From an uncultured Lachnospiraceae bacterium (GTDB taxonomy: Bacteria > Bacillota > Clostridia > Lachnospirales > Lachnospiraceae): a DNA stretch of 19,431 nucleotides. The notes under the pieces were generated by a model. The model did no database searches. It was given only the letters and a program-made list of their open reading frames with translations, and was not told the DNA's origin. The stretch spans positions 1 through 19,431 of the forward strand of contig USKC01000019.1 of the NCBI GenBank assembly GCA_900555195.1, written 5' to 3'. Position 1 is the stretch's first letter, and each line of letters opens with the position of its first letter. Position numbers and translations under genes: made by a program. Shown here piece after piece: positions 1 through 6,287 of this stretch.

Positions 1-1613
1 AGCCCCGGAACCTGGAGGATATCATTGCAGGCATTTCCCTGTACCGTCCCGGCCCAATGGACTCCATTCCAACCTACATTGCCAACCGCCACAACCCGCA
101 GAATATCCGCTATAAAACACCTCAGCTGGCGCATATTTTGGACGTGACAAACGGCTGCATTGTGTATCAGGAACAGGTGATGCAGATATGCCGTGAACTG
201 GCGGGCTTTTCCTATGGCCAGGCAGACCTTGTGCGCCGCGCCATGTCGAAGAAAAAGCAGGCGGTGATGGACGCCGAGCGCAGGCACTTTGTATATGGCA
301 GCACAGAGCCGGGCCGTGAATGCCCGGGCTGCGTGAACAACGGCATCTCTGCCGAAGTGGCGAACAGCATCTATGATGAGATGTCCAGCTTTGCCTCTTA
401 TGCCTTTAACAAGTCGCATGCAGCCTGCTATGCGGTGGTAGCTTACCAGACCGCCTACCTGAAATACTATTATCCGGTGGAATTCATGGCTGCGTTAATG
501 ACTTCGGTGATCGATAATCCGAGGAAAGTATCGGAATACATTCTGACCTGCCGGAACATGGGAATTGCCATCCTGCCCCCGGACATCAATGAAGGGGAGA
601 TGGGATTCTCCGTGTCAGGCGGTTCCATCCGATATGCGCTCACGGCCATTAAAGGGATCGGCCGGCCCGTGATCGAGGAGATCACAAAGGAGCGGGAACT
701 GCGCGGGCCGTTTTTGAGCCTGCAGGATTTTGTGGATCGAACCATGGATACGGAAGTGAACAAGCGGACGGTGGAGAATTTCATCAAATCCGGTTCCTTT
801 GACAGCCTTGGGGGGACGAGAAAGCAATTCATGAGCGTATTTGCCCAGATGATGGATGCGGGGCTGCAGAACAAAAAGAACAACCTGACAGGCCAGATGA
901 GCCTGTTCGACCTGGTGAGCGAAGAGGAAAAAAGCGCCTATGAAATCCGCCTTCCCGACGTGGGGGAATATTCCAAGGAAATTCTTTTGGGATTCGAGAA
1001 GGAGGTGCTTGGGATCTACGTCAGCGGCCATCCTCTGGAGGAATATGAGCAGACCTGGAAAAAGCACATCACCCGCACGACCGCGGACTTTGCCCTGGAT
1101 GAAGAAACGGGGCAGATGAATGTGAAGGATCAGGAGCGGGCGGTCATCGGCGGCATGATTTCTGAGAAAAAAATCAAGTATACCAAGAACGATAAGGTGA
1201 TGGCCTTTCTGACGCTGGAAGATCTGGTTGGCAGCGTGGAAGTGGTGGTCTTCCCTAAGGTATATGAGCAGGAGAGCACCAAGCTTGTGGAAGAGGGAAA
1301 AGTCTTCATACGCGGAAGGGTGTCCCTGGAGGAAGACCGCGACGGCAAGCTGATCTGCGAATCCGTAGAGGCCTTTGATGAGGTGAGAAAGACCCTCTGG
1401 CTCAGGTTCCCCACCAAACAGGCCTACGAAACGGCAGAGGATGGGCTTCTCCAGCTTCTGTCCTCTTCAGACGGCAATGATCAGGTGGTGATCTATGTGG
1501 AGAACCCGAAGGCCAAAAAGACGCTTCCGCCTAACCGGAACGTAAAAGCGGACAAAGCGCTGCTGGAGCGCCTGTCCGCCCTGTATGGGGAAGAAAACGT
1601 AAAAGTGGTGTGA
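1..1613 (+). CDS. dnaE: DNA polymerase III alpha subunit DnaE, 3' part (5' end outside window)
   Basis: This is the C-terminal portion of the catalytic subunit of the replicative polymerase. The frame is open from base 3, so the gene begins upstream; the first in-frame ATG (57) lies inside the conserved SLYRPGPM motif of the polymerase domain and is not a start. After the palm/fingers region come a helix-hairpin-helix segment (ALTAIKGIGRPVIEEI, about 633-680), a canonical beta-clamp binding motif QMSLFDL (894-914) and an OB-fold region (roughly 1130-1370, starting near VIGGMISEKKIKY). That order is typical of the DnaE1 type, in contrast to PolC. The TGA stop (1611-1613) is only a few bases from a giant inverted repeat, and I see no ordinary short terminator, so the repeat may end or process the dnaE transcript. 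Confidence 0.97.
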   Translation, partial: PRNLEDIIAGISLYRPGPMDSIPTYIANRHNPQNIRYKTPQLAHILDVTNGCIVYQEQVMQICRELAGFSYGQADLVRRAMSKKKQAVMDAERRHFVYGSTEPGRECPGCVNNGISAEVANSIYDEMSSFASYAFNKSHAACYAVVAYQTAYLKYYYPVEFMAALMTSVIDNPRKVSEYILTCRNMGIAILPPDINEGEMGFSVSGGSIRYALTAIKGIGRPVIEEITKERELRGPFLSLQDFVDRTMDTEVNKRTVENFIKSGSFDSLGGTRKQFMSVFAQMMDAGLQNKKNNLTGQMSLFDLVSEEEKSAYEIRLPDVGEYSKEILLGFEKEVLGIYVSGHPLEEYEQTWKKHITRTTADFALDEETGQMNVKDQERAVIGGMISEKKIKYTKNDKVMAFLTLEDLVGSVEVVVFPKVYEQESTKLVEEGKVFIRGRVSLEEDRDGKLICESVEAFDEVRKTLWLRFPTKQAYETAEDGLLQLLSSSDGNDQVVIYVENPKAKKTLPPNRNVKADKALLERLSALYGEENVKVV

Positions 1614-1615
1614 CC

Positions 1616-2153
1616 CTTTTATCCAGCCCTTTTAGGGCTTCCTTTCAGGGCTTGCGTTCAGGGCTTCCGGCCGAAGAGCGAGCTGCCGCCGTTCCTTTTC
1701 ACAGGGGATTGTCCTTTCGGCCGGACGGAGGAGAGCCTGTTCGCCGCGCCCCCTCAGACAGCGCCCTGCCATTTGGGGCTCCTTTTATGTACGGTTATCC
1801 CTTCGTCCTGGCCGCCTCGAAAAAGGGCTGTTTCTAAACGTTTGTGAAAGGGGCGTTCTTCCGCATGGCGGCTAAACTCCGCCCTGCCGGGCGTCAGACA
1901 ACGCCGCCAGGGCGTGCGGAAGAATGCCCCTTTCACAAACATAAGAAACAGCGCCGTTTTCTCACAGGCCAGGACGAAGGGATAACCGTGCATGAAAGGA
2001 GCCCCGAATGGCAGGGCGCTGTCTGAGGGGGACGCGGCGAACGGGCTCTCTTCCGCCCGGCCGAAAGGACAATCCCCTGCGAAGAGGAACGGCGGCAGCT
2101 CACTCTTCGGCCGGAAGCCCTAAACGGAAGCCTTAAAAGGGTTGGATAAAAAG
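1616..2153. repeat. Giant imperfect inverted repeat (long hairpin) between dnaE and pfkA
   Basis: The left arm (1616-1865) and the reverse complement of the right arm (1915-2153) align over nearly their whole length, around a 49-nt cap (1866-1914). I count about 13 substitutions in the well-aligned part, all transitions, plus one 13-nt indel (1634-1666 has three AGGGCTT units at 13-nt period; the right arm has two, at 2115-2121 and 2128-2134) and a 1-nt indel near 2031. The block at about 1812-1838 against 1942-1968 is much more diverged. Three stretches of 23-25 nt are perfectly complementary. The stem starts 2-3 nt after the dnaE stop and ends just before the pfkA promoter. I saw no target-site duplication. 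The several open frames here are mirror images of each other and look spurious. This accounts for most of the gene-free stretch 1614-2295. Confidence 0.95.
1826..1908 (+). repeat. Structured repeat element, copy 1 (tip of the giant hairpin)
   Basis: The element has three parts: a 5' box GGCTGTTTCTAA (1826-1837), a 29-nt spacer ending in CGCAT, and a folded module. The module has an outer stem GGCGGC (1867-1872) with GCCGCC (1903-1908), an asymmetric internal loop TAAACTC (1873-1879) opposite TCAGACAAC (1894-1902), and an inner stem CGCCC (1880-1884) with GGGCG (1889-1893) closed by TGCC. The same 83-nt architecture recurs at 19337-19419 on the other strand. I do not recognise the family. It could be a structured RNA or a mobile-repeat terminus. 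Confidence 0.8.
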
Positions 2154-2155
2154 GA

Positions 2156-2184
2156 TTGAAAAGAAGCTCTTTTTCGATTAAAAT
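2156..2184 (+). promoter_or_regulatory. SigA-type promoter of pfkA
   Basis: TTGAAA (2156-2161), a 17-nt spacer and TAAAAT (2179-2184) sit directly after the right arm of the giant hairpin. They would give a leader of about 105 nt before the pfkA start. The spacing is ideal and each hexamer has one mismatch to consensus. Confidence 0.7.
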
Positions 2185-2295
2185 GAGAAATGGACAGGAC
2201 GGTGCGGGCTGTTTGGTCCGGCGTTTATGAGCCTGTGTGATGAATTTGGGAATCAAGGAAGCGAACGCCGTGATTCGGCGGATTGGAGGATACGC

Positions 2296-3270
2296 ATGGC
2301 GAAGGCAATTAAAACGATTGGCATATTAACGAGCGGCGGCGACGCTCCGGGAATGAATGCCGCCATTCGCGCGGTGACGAGAAAAGCGCTTTCCAATGGC
2401 GTCAAGGTCAAAGGGATCAAGAGAGGCTATCAGGGACTCCTGAATGAGGAGATCGTGGATATGCAGGCGAGAAGTGTTTCCGACATCATTCAGAGAGGCG
2501 GGACGATTCTGGGAACTGCACGCTGCATGGAATTCAAAACGGAGGCCGGGCAGCAGAAGGGAGCGGATATCTGCCATAAACATGGCATCGACGGCTTGGT
2601 TGTGATCGGCGGAGACGGCTCTTATATGGGGGCACAGGCCCTGTCCAGGCATGGAATTAACACCATTGGGCTTCCTGGCACCATTGATTTGGATATCGCG
2701 TGTACGGATTATACGATCGGATTCGATACGGCGGTGAATACGGCCATGCAGGCCATCGATAAGGTAAGGGACACGTCTTCTTCCCATGAACGGTGCAGCA
2801 TCATCGAAGTAATGGGCAGAAATGCGGGTTATATTGCCCTCTGGTGCGGCGTGGCGAATGGCGCGGAAGACATCCTGCTTCCGGAAAAATACGATTTCAA
2901 CGAGCAGAATATCATCAATAATATCATCAACAACAGAAAACGGGGCAAGACCCATCATCTGATCATCAATGCGGAAGGAATCGGGCATTCCACCTCCATG
3001 GCGAGGAGAATTGAGGCGGCCACCGGCGTGGAGACGAGGGCGACCATTCTGGGATACATGCAGCGAGGCGGAAGCCCTACCTGTAAGGACAGATATTATG
3101 CGTCCATCATGGGATGTCTGGCAGCGGATATTCTCTGCGAGGGGAAGACTAACCGGGTGATCGGATATAGGGATGGTAAATTTGTGGATTTTGATATCGA
3201 AGAGGCGCTGGCAATGCAGAAAGAAATCCCGGAATACGAGTTCCGGATCAGCAAACTGCTTGCGCTGTGA
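2296..3270 (+). CDS. pfkA: ATP-dependent 6-phosphofructokinase
   Basis: This cytosolic enzyme phosphorylates fructose 6-phosphate to fructose 1,6-bisphosphate, the committed step of glycolysis. At 324 aa it is the normal length for bacterial group I enzymes. Visible motifs are SGGDAPGMNAAIR (13-25), GGDGS (105-109, with the glycine that marks ATP rather than pyrophosphate use), PGTIDLD (127-133, with the catalytic aspartate at 131), MGRNAGY (173-179) and a C-terminal GYMQRGGSP segment. The usual TIDND signature reads TIDLD here, which I recall as common in Lachnospiraceae. The start at 2296 is chosen because GGAGGA (2285-2290) lies 5 nt upstream; an in-frame ATG at 2227 has no such site and would add an unusual N-terminus. 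The gene is monocistronic, between its own promoter and a strong terminator. Confidence 0.97.
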   Translation: MAKAIKTIGILTSGGDAPGMNAAIRAVTRKALSNGVKVKGIKRGYQGLLNEEIVDMQARSVSDIIQRGGTILGTARCMEFKTEAGQQKGADICHKHGIDGLVVIGGDGSYMGAQALSRHGINTIGLPGTIDLDIACTDYTIGFDTAVNTAMQAIDKVRDTSSSHERCSIIEVMGRNAGYIALWCGVANGAEDILLPEKYDFNEQNIINNIINNRKRGKTHHLIINAEGIGHSTSMARRIEAATGVETRATILGYMQRGGSPTCKDRYYASIMGCLAADILCEGKTNRVIGYRDGKFVDFDIEEALAMQKEIPEYEFRISKLLAL

Positions 3271-3305
3271 ACGCTTGCTGTAACGGAAAAGACGCGGCAG
3301 GCGGA

Positions 3306-3333
3306 GAATCCCGCTTTGCGGGATTCTTTTTTT
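3306..3333 (+). terminator. Rho-independent terminator of pfkA
   Basis: A perfect 9-bp stem, GAATCCCGC (3306-3314) with GCGGGATTC (3318-3326), has a TTT loop and is followed by seven T (3327-3333). Confidence 0.95.
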
Positions 3334-3366
3334 CATTCGGCAGAAAAAGTTATTGCCTGCTGAATG
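3334..3366. other. Second inverted repeat after the pfkA terminator
   Basis: CATTCGGCAG (3334-3343) pairs with CTGCTGAATG (3357-3366) over 10 bp with one G-U, around a 13-nt loop. No T-run follows on either strand, so it is not a plain terminator. It may be a leader structure for the next gene. I saw no convincing promoter for that gene. Confidence 0.45.
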
Positions 3367-3418
3367 AAAAAGATGTGGATGCGTATTTTTATGAAGTCAT
3401 GCGGAAATGGAGAAAAAT

Positions 3419-4231
3419 ATGATTACCTCTGTATCGAATAGCAGAGTAAAACGAGTGGTTGCGCTGAATACGAAAGCGCGGGAACGCCGCCTGGAGGGAA
3501 GGTATGTGGTGGAAGGCATAAAGCTGTTCCAGGAGGCGCCGGAAGAAGAGATGGATGAGATCTATATCTCAGAGCATTTCCTTCAGATGGCGTCCGCCTC
3601 CGCCTGTGCCGGAAAGCTGGAGAAGCTGGGATATGAGACCGTTTCGGAGGAAGTGTTCCGAAAGATGTCGGATACATCGAGCCCGCAGGGCGTCCTGTGT
3701 GTGATGCGCAGGAAGGAATACCGGCTGGAGGATATGCTTGCGGGGGAGAACCCTTTTCTTCTGCTTTTGGAAGAACTTCAGGATCCGGGCAATTTGGGTA
3801 CGATCCTGCGGACCGCGGAAGGGGCCGGGGTGGATGGGGTGATCCTGAGCAGAGAGAGCGCGGATATCTATAACCCCAAGACGATTCGCTCCACCATGGG
3901 AAGCATTTACCGGGTCCCCTTTTATTATGCGGATTCCTTGGAAGAGATATCGAAAACGCTGAAAGAAGCTGGAATTCGTCTGTATGCGGCATATCTGCAG
4001 GGAAGCGTAGGGTATGATGAGGCGGATTACCGGGCGGGAAGCGCTTTCCTGATCGGAAATGAAGGGAACGGGCTGCGGCCGGAAACAGCCGCTTTGGCGG
4101 ATCAGCGCATCCGGATTCCCATGAAGGGCAAGGTGGAGTCCCTGAATGCAGCGATGGCGGCAGGGATCCTGATGTATGAAGCGGCGGGACAGAGAAGAAG
4201 AGGCGCGGAAGGGAGCAAAAATGGAATTTGA
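3419..4231 (+). CDS. TrmH/SpoU-family RNA 2'-O-methyltransferase
   Basis: A SAM-dependent methyltransferase of the SPOUT superfamily that methylates ribose 2'-OH groups in rRNA or tRNA; the target base cannot be read from the sequence. At 270 aa it has the two-part layout of the family: an N-terminal substrate-binding domain (VVEGIKLFQEA, about 30-40) and the C-terminal knotted domain. The three SpoU motifs are visible: DPGNLGTILRTAEGAG, IRSTMGSIYRVPF, and IGNEGNGL followed by RIPMKGKVESLNAAMAAGILMYE. An in-frame ATG at 3407 lacks a binding site, whereas GGAG at 3409-3412 lies 6 nt before the ATG at 3419 and homologues typically begin MITS-SN, so 3419 is preferred. The last 11 bases overlap proC, suggesting translational coupling. 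RlmB, TrmH and YsgA types are all possible. Confidence 0.93.
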   Translation: MITSVSNSRVKRVVALNTKARERRLEGRYVVEGIKLFQEAPEEEMDEIYISEHFLQMASASACAGKLEKLGYETVSEEVFRKMSDTSSPQGVLCVMRRKEYRLEDMLAGENPFLLLLEELQDPGNLGTILRTAEGAGVDGVILSRESADIYNPKTIRSTMGSIYRVPFYYADSLEEISKTLKEAGIRLYAAYLQGSVGYDEADYRAGSAFLIGNEGNGLRPETAALADQRIRIPMKGKVESLNAAMAAGILMYEAAGQRRRGAEGSKNGI

Positions 4232-5021
4232 ATTCGGTTTTATCGGACTTGGAAATATGGCTTCGGCCATGATCGGAGGCGCTTTGAAAAAAGGGCTGAT
4301 TGATGCGGGACGCATCTGCGGGAGCGCGAAAACGGAACGCAGCAGGAAGAAGGCGGAAGAGGCATATGGAATACAGACGTTTGCGAATAACCGGCAGGTG
4401 GCGCAGCGGGCGCAGATCATCGTTCTTGCGGTCAAGCCTCAGTTCTTTGAAGAAGTGCTGGAAGAATTGAAGGATATGGATTGGAGCAATAAAACGCTGG
4501 TGAGTTTGGCACCGGGGAAAACCATCGAATGGCTTTGCGGACATACGAAGGCGGATGTTCCTGTAATCAGGTGCATGCCCAATACGCCTGCGCTGGTGGG
4601 AGAGGGCTGCACGGGCGTATGCATGGGACAGGGTGTGACGAAGGAAGCAGCAGAGCGTGTCCTGCGGCTTCTGGAGAGTTTTGGAAGGGCTGTGGAAGTG
4701 CCGGAACGCCTGATGGATGTGGTGGTAGGAGTGAGCGGAAGTTCTCCGGCCTATGTGTTTATGTTCATAGAAGCCATGGCGGATGCTGCGGTGGCGGAGG
4801 GGATGCCAAGGGCCCAGGCATATGAACTGGCAGCGCAGGCGGTACTCGGAAGCGCGAAGATGGTTCTGGAGACGGGAATGCATCCGGGCGCGTTGAAGGA
4901 TATGGTCTGTTCGCCTGGCGGCACGACCATTCAGGCTGTGAAAGTGCTGGAAGAAAAAAATTTCAGGGGCACGGTGATGGATGCGGTGACGGCTTGTATT
5001 GAAAAATCAAGAACTATGTAA
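4221..5021 (+). CDS. proC: Pyrroline-5-carboxylate reductase
   Basis: Catalyses the last step of proline synthesis, the NAD(P)H reduction of 1-pyrroline-5-carboxylate to proline, in the cytosol. The protein is 266 aa, normal for the family. The N-terminus carries the Rossmann dinucleotide motif GFIGLGNMASAMIGG (6-20). The middle has VLAVKPQ and CMPNTPALVGEGCTG. The C-terminal dimerisation domain has GSSPAYVFMFIEAMADAAV and the signature SPGGTTIQAVKVLEE. The start at 4221 follows GGGAG (4211-4215) by 5 nt and sits inside the end of the methyltransferase gene, giving an 11-bp overlap; an upstream ATG at 4176 would add a charged tail untypical of the family. No glutamate kinase or gamma-glutamyl phosphate reductase gene is in view. 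A terminator follows. Confidence 0.96.
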   Translation: MEFEFGFIGLGNMASAMIGGALKKGLIDAGRICGSAKTERSRKKAEEAYGIQTFANNRQVAQRAQIIVLAVKPQFFEEVLEELKDMDWSNKTLVSLAPGKTIEWLCGHTKADVPVIRCMPNTPALVGEGCTGVCMGQGVTKEAAERVLRLLESFGRAVEVPERLMDVVVGVSGSSPAYVFMFIEAMADAAVAEGMPRAQAYELAAQAVLGSAKMVLETGMHPGALKDMVCSPGGTTIQAVKVLEEKNFRGTVMDAVTACIEKSRTM

Positions 5022-5042
5022 TATTTGTAACAATTTAACCGG

Positions 5043-5089
5043 AAATTGCCTTTTCAATGAAAAAAACGTACGAAAAGGCAATTTTTTTT
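5043..5089 (+). terminator. Rho-independent terminator after proC
   Basis: A perfect 13-bp stem, AAATTGCCTTTTC (5043-5055) with GAAAAGGCAATTT (5072-5084), has a 16-nt loop. The stem ends in and is followed by a run of eight T (5082-5089). Confidence 0.9.
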
Positions 5090-5242
5090 GCGCCGATTTC
5101 AGAAATAAATTGGAAATTTTGATAAAAGAAAATTTGAATATTAAAAAAATAAATTGTAAAACGATAATCAATTTTTATAAAAATAAAAAGAAAAAGGAAA
5201 AGATTTGGGAAAAATGCCGGAAATACGCGAAAAATAAAAAGG
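5090..5242. other. AT-rich spacer without a recognisable gene
   Basis: A very A-rich stretch on the + strand, far below the GC content of its surroundings. A 97-codon open frame crosses it (4999-5292), but its composition is Lys/Asn/Ile only, it starts inside proC and has no ribosome binding site, so I do not call it. The spacer leads straight into a consensus promoter and may act as an UP-type or bent-DNA region. With the terminator, promoter, palindromes and leader hairpins it makes up the gene-free stretch 5022-5391. Confidence 0.6.
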
Positions 5243-5271
5243 TTGACAAAAAGGGAAAGCGCTGTTATGAT
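5243..5271 (+). promoter_or_regulatory. Strong SigA-type promoter of the first wall-hydrolase gene
   Basis: TTGACA (5243-5248, perfect), a 17-nt spacer and TATGAT (5266-5271, one mismatch) are preceded by A/T tracts. The expected transcription start is near 5278, inside the palindromes listed next, leaving a leader of about 114 nt. Confidence 0.88.
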
Positions 5272-5309
5272 AACAAACGTAACATTTGTTAATAAAATTG
5301 TAACAAATG
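5271..5309. promoter_or_regulatory. Interleaved palindromes overlapping the transcription start (operator-like)
   Basis: Three related half-sites alternate: TAACAAA (5271-5277), TTTGTTA (5285-5291) and TAACAAA (5301-5307). The first two form an inverted repeat with a 7-nt gap. The second pair extends to a perfect 9-bp repeat, CATTTGTTA (5283-5291) with TAACAAATG (5301-5309). The position just after the -10 box suits a repressor. The regulator is unknown; TGTWA elements recall WalR boxes, but the spacing does not fit. Confidence 0.55.
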
Positions 5310-5319
5310 CGAGAAAAAT

Positions 5320-5359
5320 CCTCTGAGAAGAGGGCGTGACTGCTCAGGCGATTCTGAGC
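5320..5359 (+). other. Two small hairpins in the hydrolase leader
   Basis: CCTCT-GAGA-AGAGG (5320-5333) and GCTCAG-6-CTGAGC (5342-5359) lie back to back in the 5' leader, about 20 nt before the ribosome binding site. Neither is followed by a T-run. They could stabilise the mRNA. I do not recognise a riboswitch class. Confidence 0.45.
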
Positions 5360-5391
5360 GGTTGCAGGAAGACAGGTCAATGGAGGTTATC

Positions 5392-6024
5392 ATGAACACA
5401 AGCGGCAGAAGCAGAAAGTTGTTCTGGCGTACAGCATTTATGCTGGCAGGGATGCTGTCCCTTGGTATGGCGCACGGAACGACCGTTATGGCGAATGATG
5501 CCGGCGCTGCAGCGGCTGTGACCGCAGTGAGCGCAGAGAATACACAGGAGCAGATTTTGAATTTACAGGCGGCTCAGGAACAGGCCCAGGCAGCCGCAGC
5601 GGCCCAGGCTGCAGCGCTGCAGGCGGCACAGGCGGCCGCAATGCAGGCGGCTGTGCAGAATGCGGTTCTGACGCAGGCGGGTGTGAGCGCTGAAGGTTAT
5701 GAACTGCTGGCAGCCCTGATTCAATGTGAAGCGGGCGGAGAATCCTATGTCGGTCAGGTGGCTGTGGGAAATGTGGTGATGAACCGTGTGGAATCGGTGA
5801 ACCATCCCAATACGATACCTGAAGTGATCTATGAAGCCGGGCAGTTCAGTCCGGTAAGAAATGGAAGCCTGCATCGGACGATGGCTTCGGGCAATATCAG
5901 CGCTTCCTGCCGCCAGGCTGCTCTGGAGGCGATTGCCGGTTCGGAACCGGTGGGAGATAAGCTCTTCTTCAGGAGAGTGAACGGCCGCAGCGGCCAGGTG
6001 ATTGGAAATCATGTGTTCTATTAA
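5392..6024 (+). CDS. Secreted cell-wall hydrolase, SleB/CwlJ (Hydrolase_2) type
   Basis: Predicted peptidoglycan hydrolase exported by Sec. The 210-aa protein has an N-terminal signal sequence (basic MNTSGRSRK, then a hydrophobic stretch to about residue 28, likely cut near VMA-ND at 34). An Ala/Gln-rich, probably helical linker follows (about 58-92), then one SleB/CwlJ catalytic domain (about 103-210). Family marks are LLAALIQCEAGGES, whose first Glu (113) aligns with the catalytic glutamate of SleB, VAVGNVVMNRV, PNTIPEVIYEAGQFSP, and the ending GNHVFY. The start at 5392 is set by GGAGG (5382-5386), 5 nt upstream; an in-frame ATG at 5362 would put extra charged residues before the signal. 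The name SleB suggests spore germination, but such domains are also used in vegetative wall turnover, and nothing here proves a spore role. The catalytic domain is a close paralogue of that in the next gene. Confidence 0.88.
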   Translation: MNTSGRSRKLFWRTAFMLAGMLSLGMAHGTTVMANDAGAAAAVTAVSAENTQEQILNLQAAQEQAQAAAAAQAAALQAAQAAAMQAAVQNAVLTQAGVSAEGYELLAALIQCEAGGESYVGQVAVGNVVMNRVESVNHPNTIPEVIYEAGQFSPVRNGSLHRTMASGNISASCRQAALEAIAGSEPVGDKLFFRRVNGRSGQVIGNHVFY

Positions 6025-6056
6025 GCCTGCTTGAGACCATGAGGAATTACGGGCAA

Positions 6057-6078
6057 CAGTTCAGAGCCGTCTGAACTG
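6057..6078. other. Hairpin in the gap between the two hydrolase genes
   Basis: A perfect 9-bp stem, CAGTTCAGA (6057-6065) with TCTGAACTG (6070-6078), closes a GCCG tetraloop. No T-run follows. It sits between the first hydrolase stop and the terminator-like hairpin at 6101 and may be an mRNA 3' stabiliser. Confidence 0.5.
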
Positions 6079-6100
6079 CTGCATTACAGAAAAGATGCGG

Positions 6101-6149
6101 ATGGGAATGACATGCAGCGGGAAGCCCCTGCAGGCCGTTCCCATTTTAA
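6101..6149 (+). terminator. Probable terminator after the first hydrolase gene
   Basis: ATGGGAATG (6101-6109) pairs with CGTTCCCAT (6136-6144) over 9 bp with one G-U. An inner GCAG/CTGC stem lies inside, and a short T-rich tail (TTTTAAT) follows. The weak T-run makes this moderate. Confidence 0.6.
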
Positions 6150-6174
6150 TAAATAGGACGAATTATGTAAAAAC

Positions 6175-6203
6175 TTGACAATAATTGCAATAATTGTTAA
6201 CAT
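6175..6203 (+). promoter_or_regulatory. SigA-type promoter of the second wall-hydrolase gene
   Basis: TTGACA (6175-6180, perfect), a 17-nt spacer and TAACAT (6198-6203) lie in an AT-rich patch. The spacer ends in AATTGT and runs into TAACA, resembling the AATTGTAACA segment in the operator-like region of the first hydrolase gene. Confidence 0.7.
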
Positions 6204-6287
6204 ATCCGTAATATATAACGGTTCGGTTCCAGAGAATGTAAAGCAGGGCTCAAAGGGGTGGGGGACTGTAACATGCAGAGGACGGAG

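Noticed and set aside
1616..2153. Insertion sequence or classical MITE
   Set aside because: There is no transposase and no target-site duplication, and the ends abut the dnaE stop and the pfkA promoter, so mobility is not shown.
1610..2256. Several open frames on both strands in the dnaE-pfkA gap
   Set aside because: They encode mirror-image versions of the same peptide because they lie in the arms of the inverted repeat. They lack ribosome binding sites and recognisable domains.
3423..4883. Long antisense frame opposite the methyltransferase and proC genes
   Set aside because: It is the complement of two well-supported genes, and its His/Arg/Ser/Pro-rich product has no domain. The same applies to 9218-10480, 11655-12773 and 15758-16867 on the - strand.
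4999..5292. 97-codon frame overlapping the proC end
   Set aside because: It starts inside proC, runs through the terminator and an A-rich spacer, is almost all Lys/Asn/Ile and has no binding site.
5263..5309. WalR box (TGTWAH-N5-TGTWAH)
   Set aside because: The best pair, TGTTAA and TGTAAC, is separated by 6 nt rather than 5, and the palindromic arrangement explains the bases better.
5272..5391. Possible c-di-AMP (ydaO-type) riboswitch before the wall hydrolase gene
   Set aside because: Such riboswitches are common before wall hydrolases, but the leader is too short and lacks the conserved blocks; only two plain hairpins are seen.
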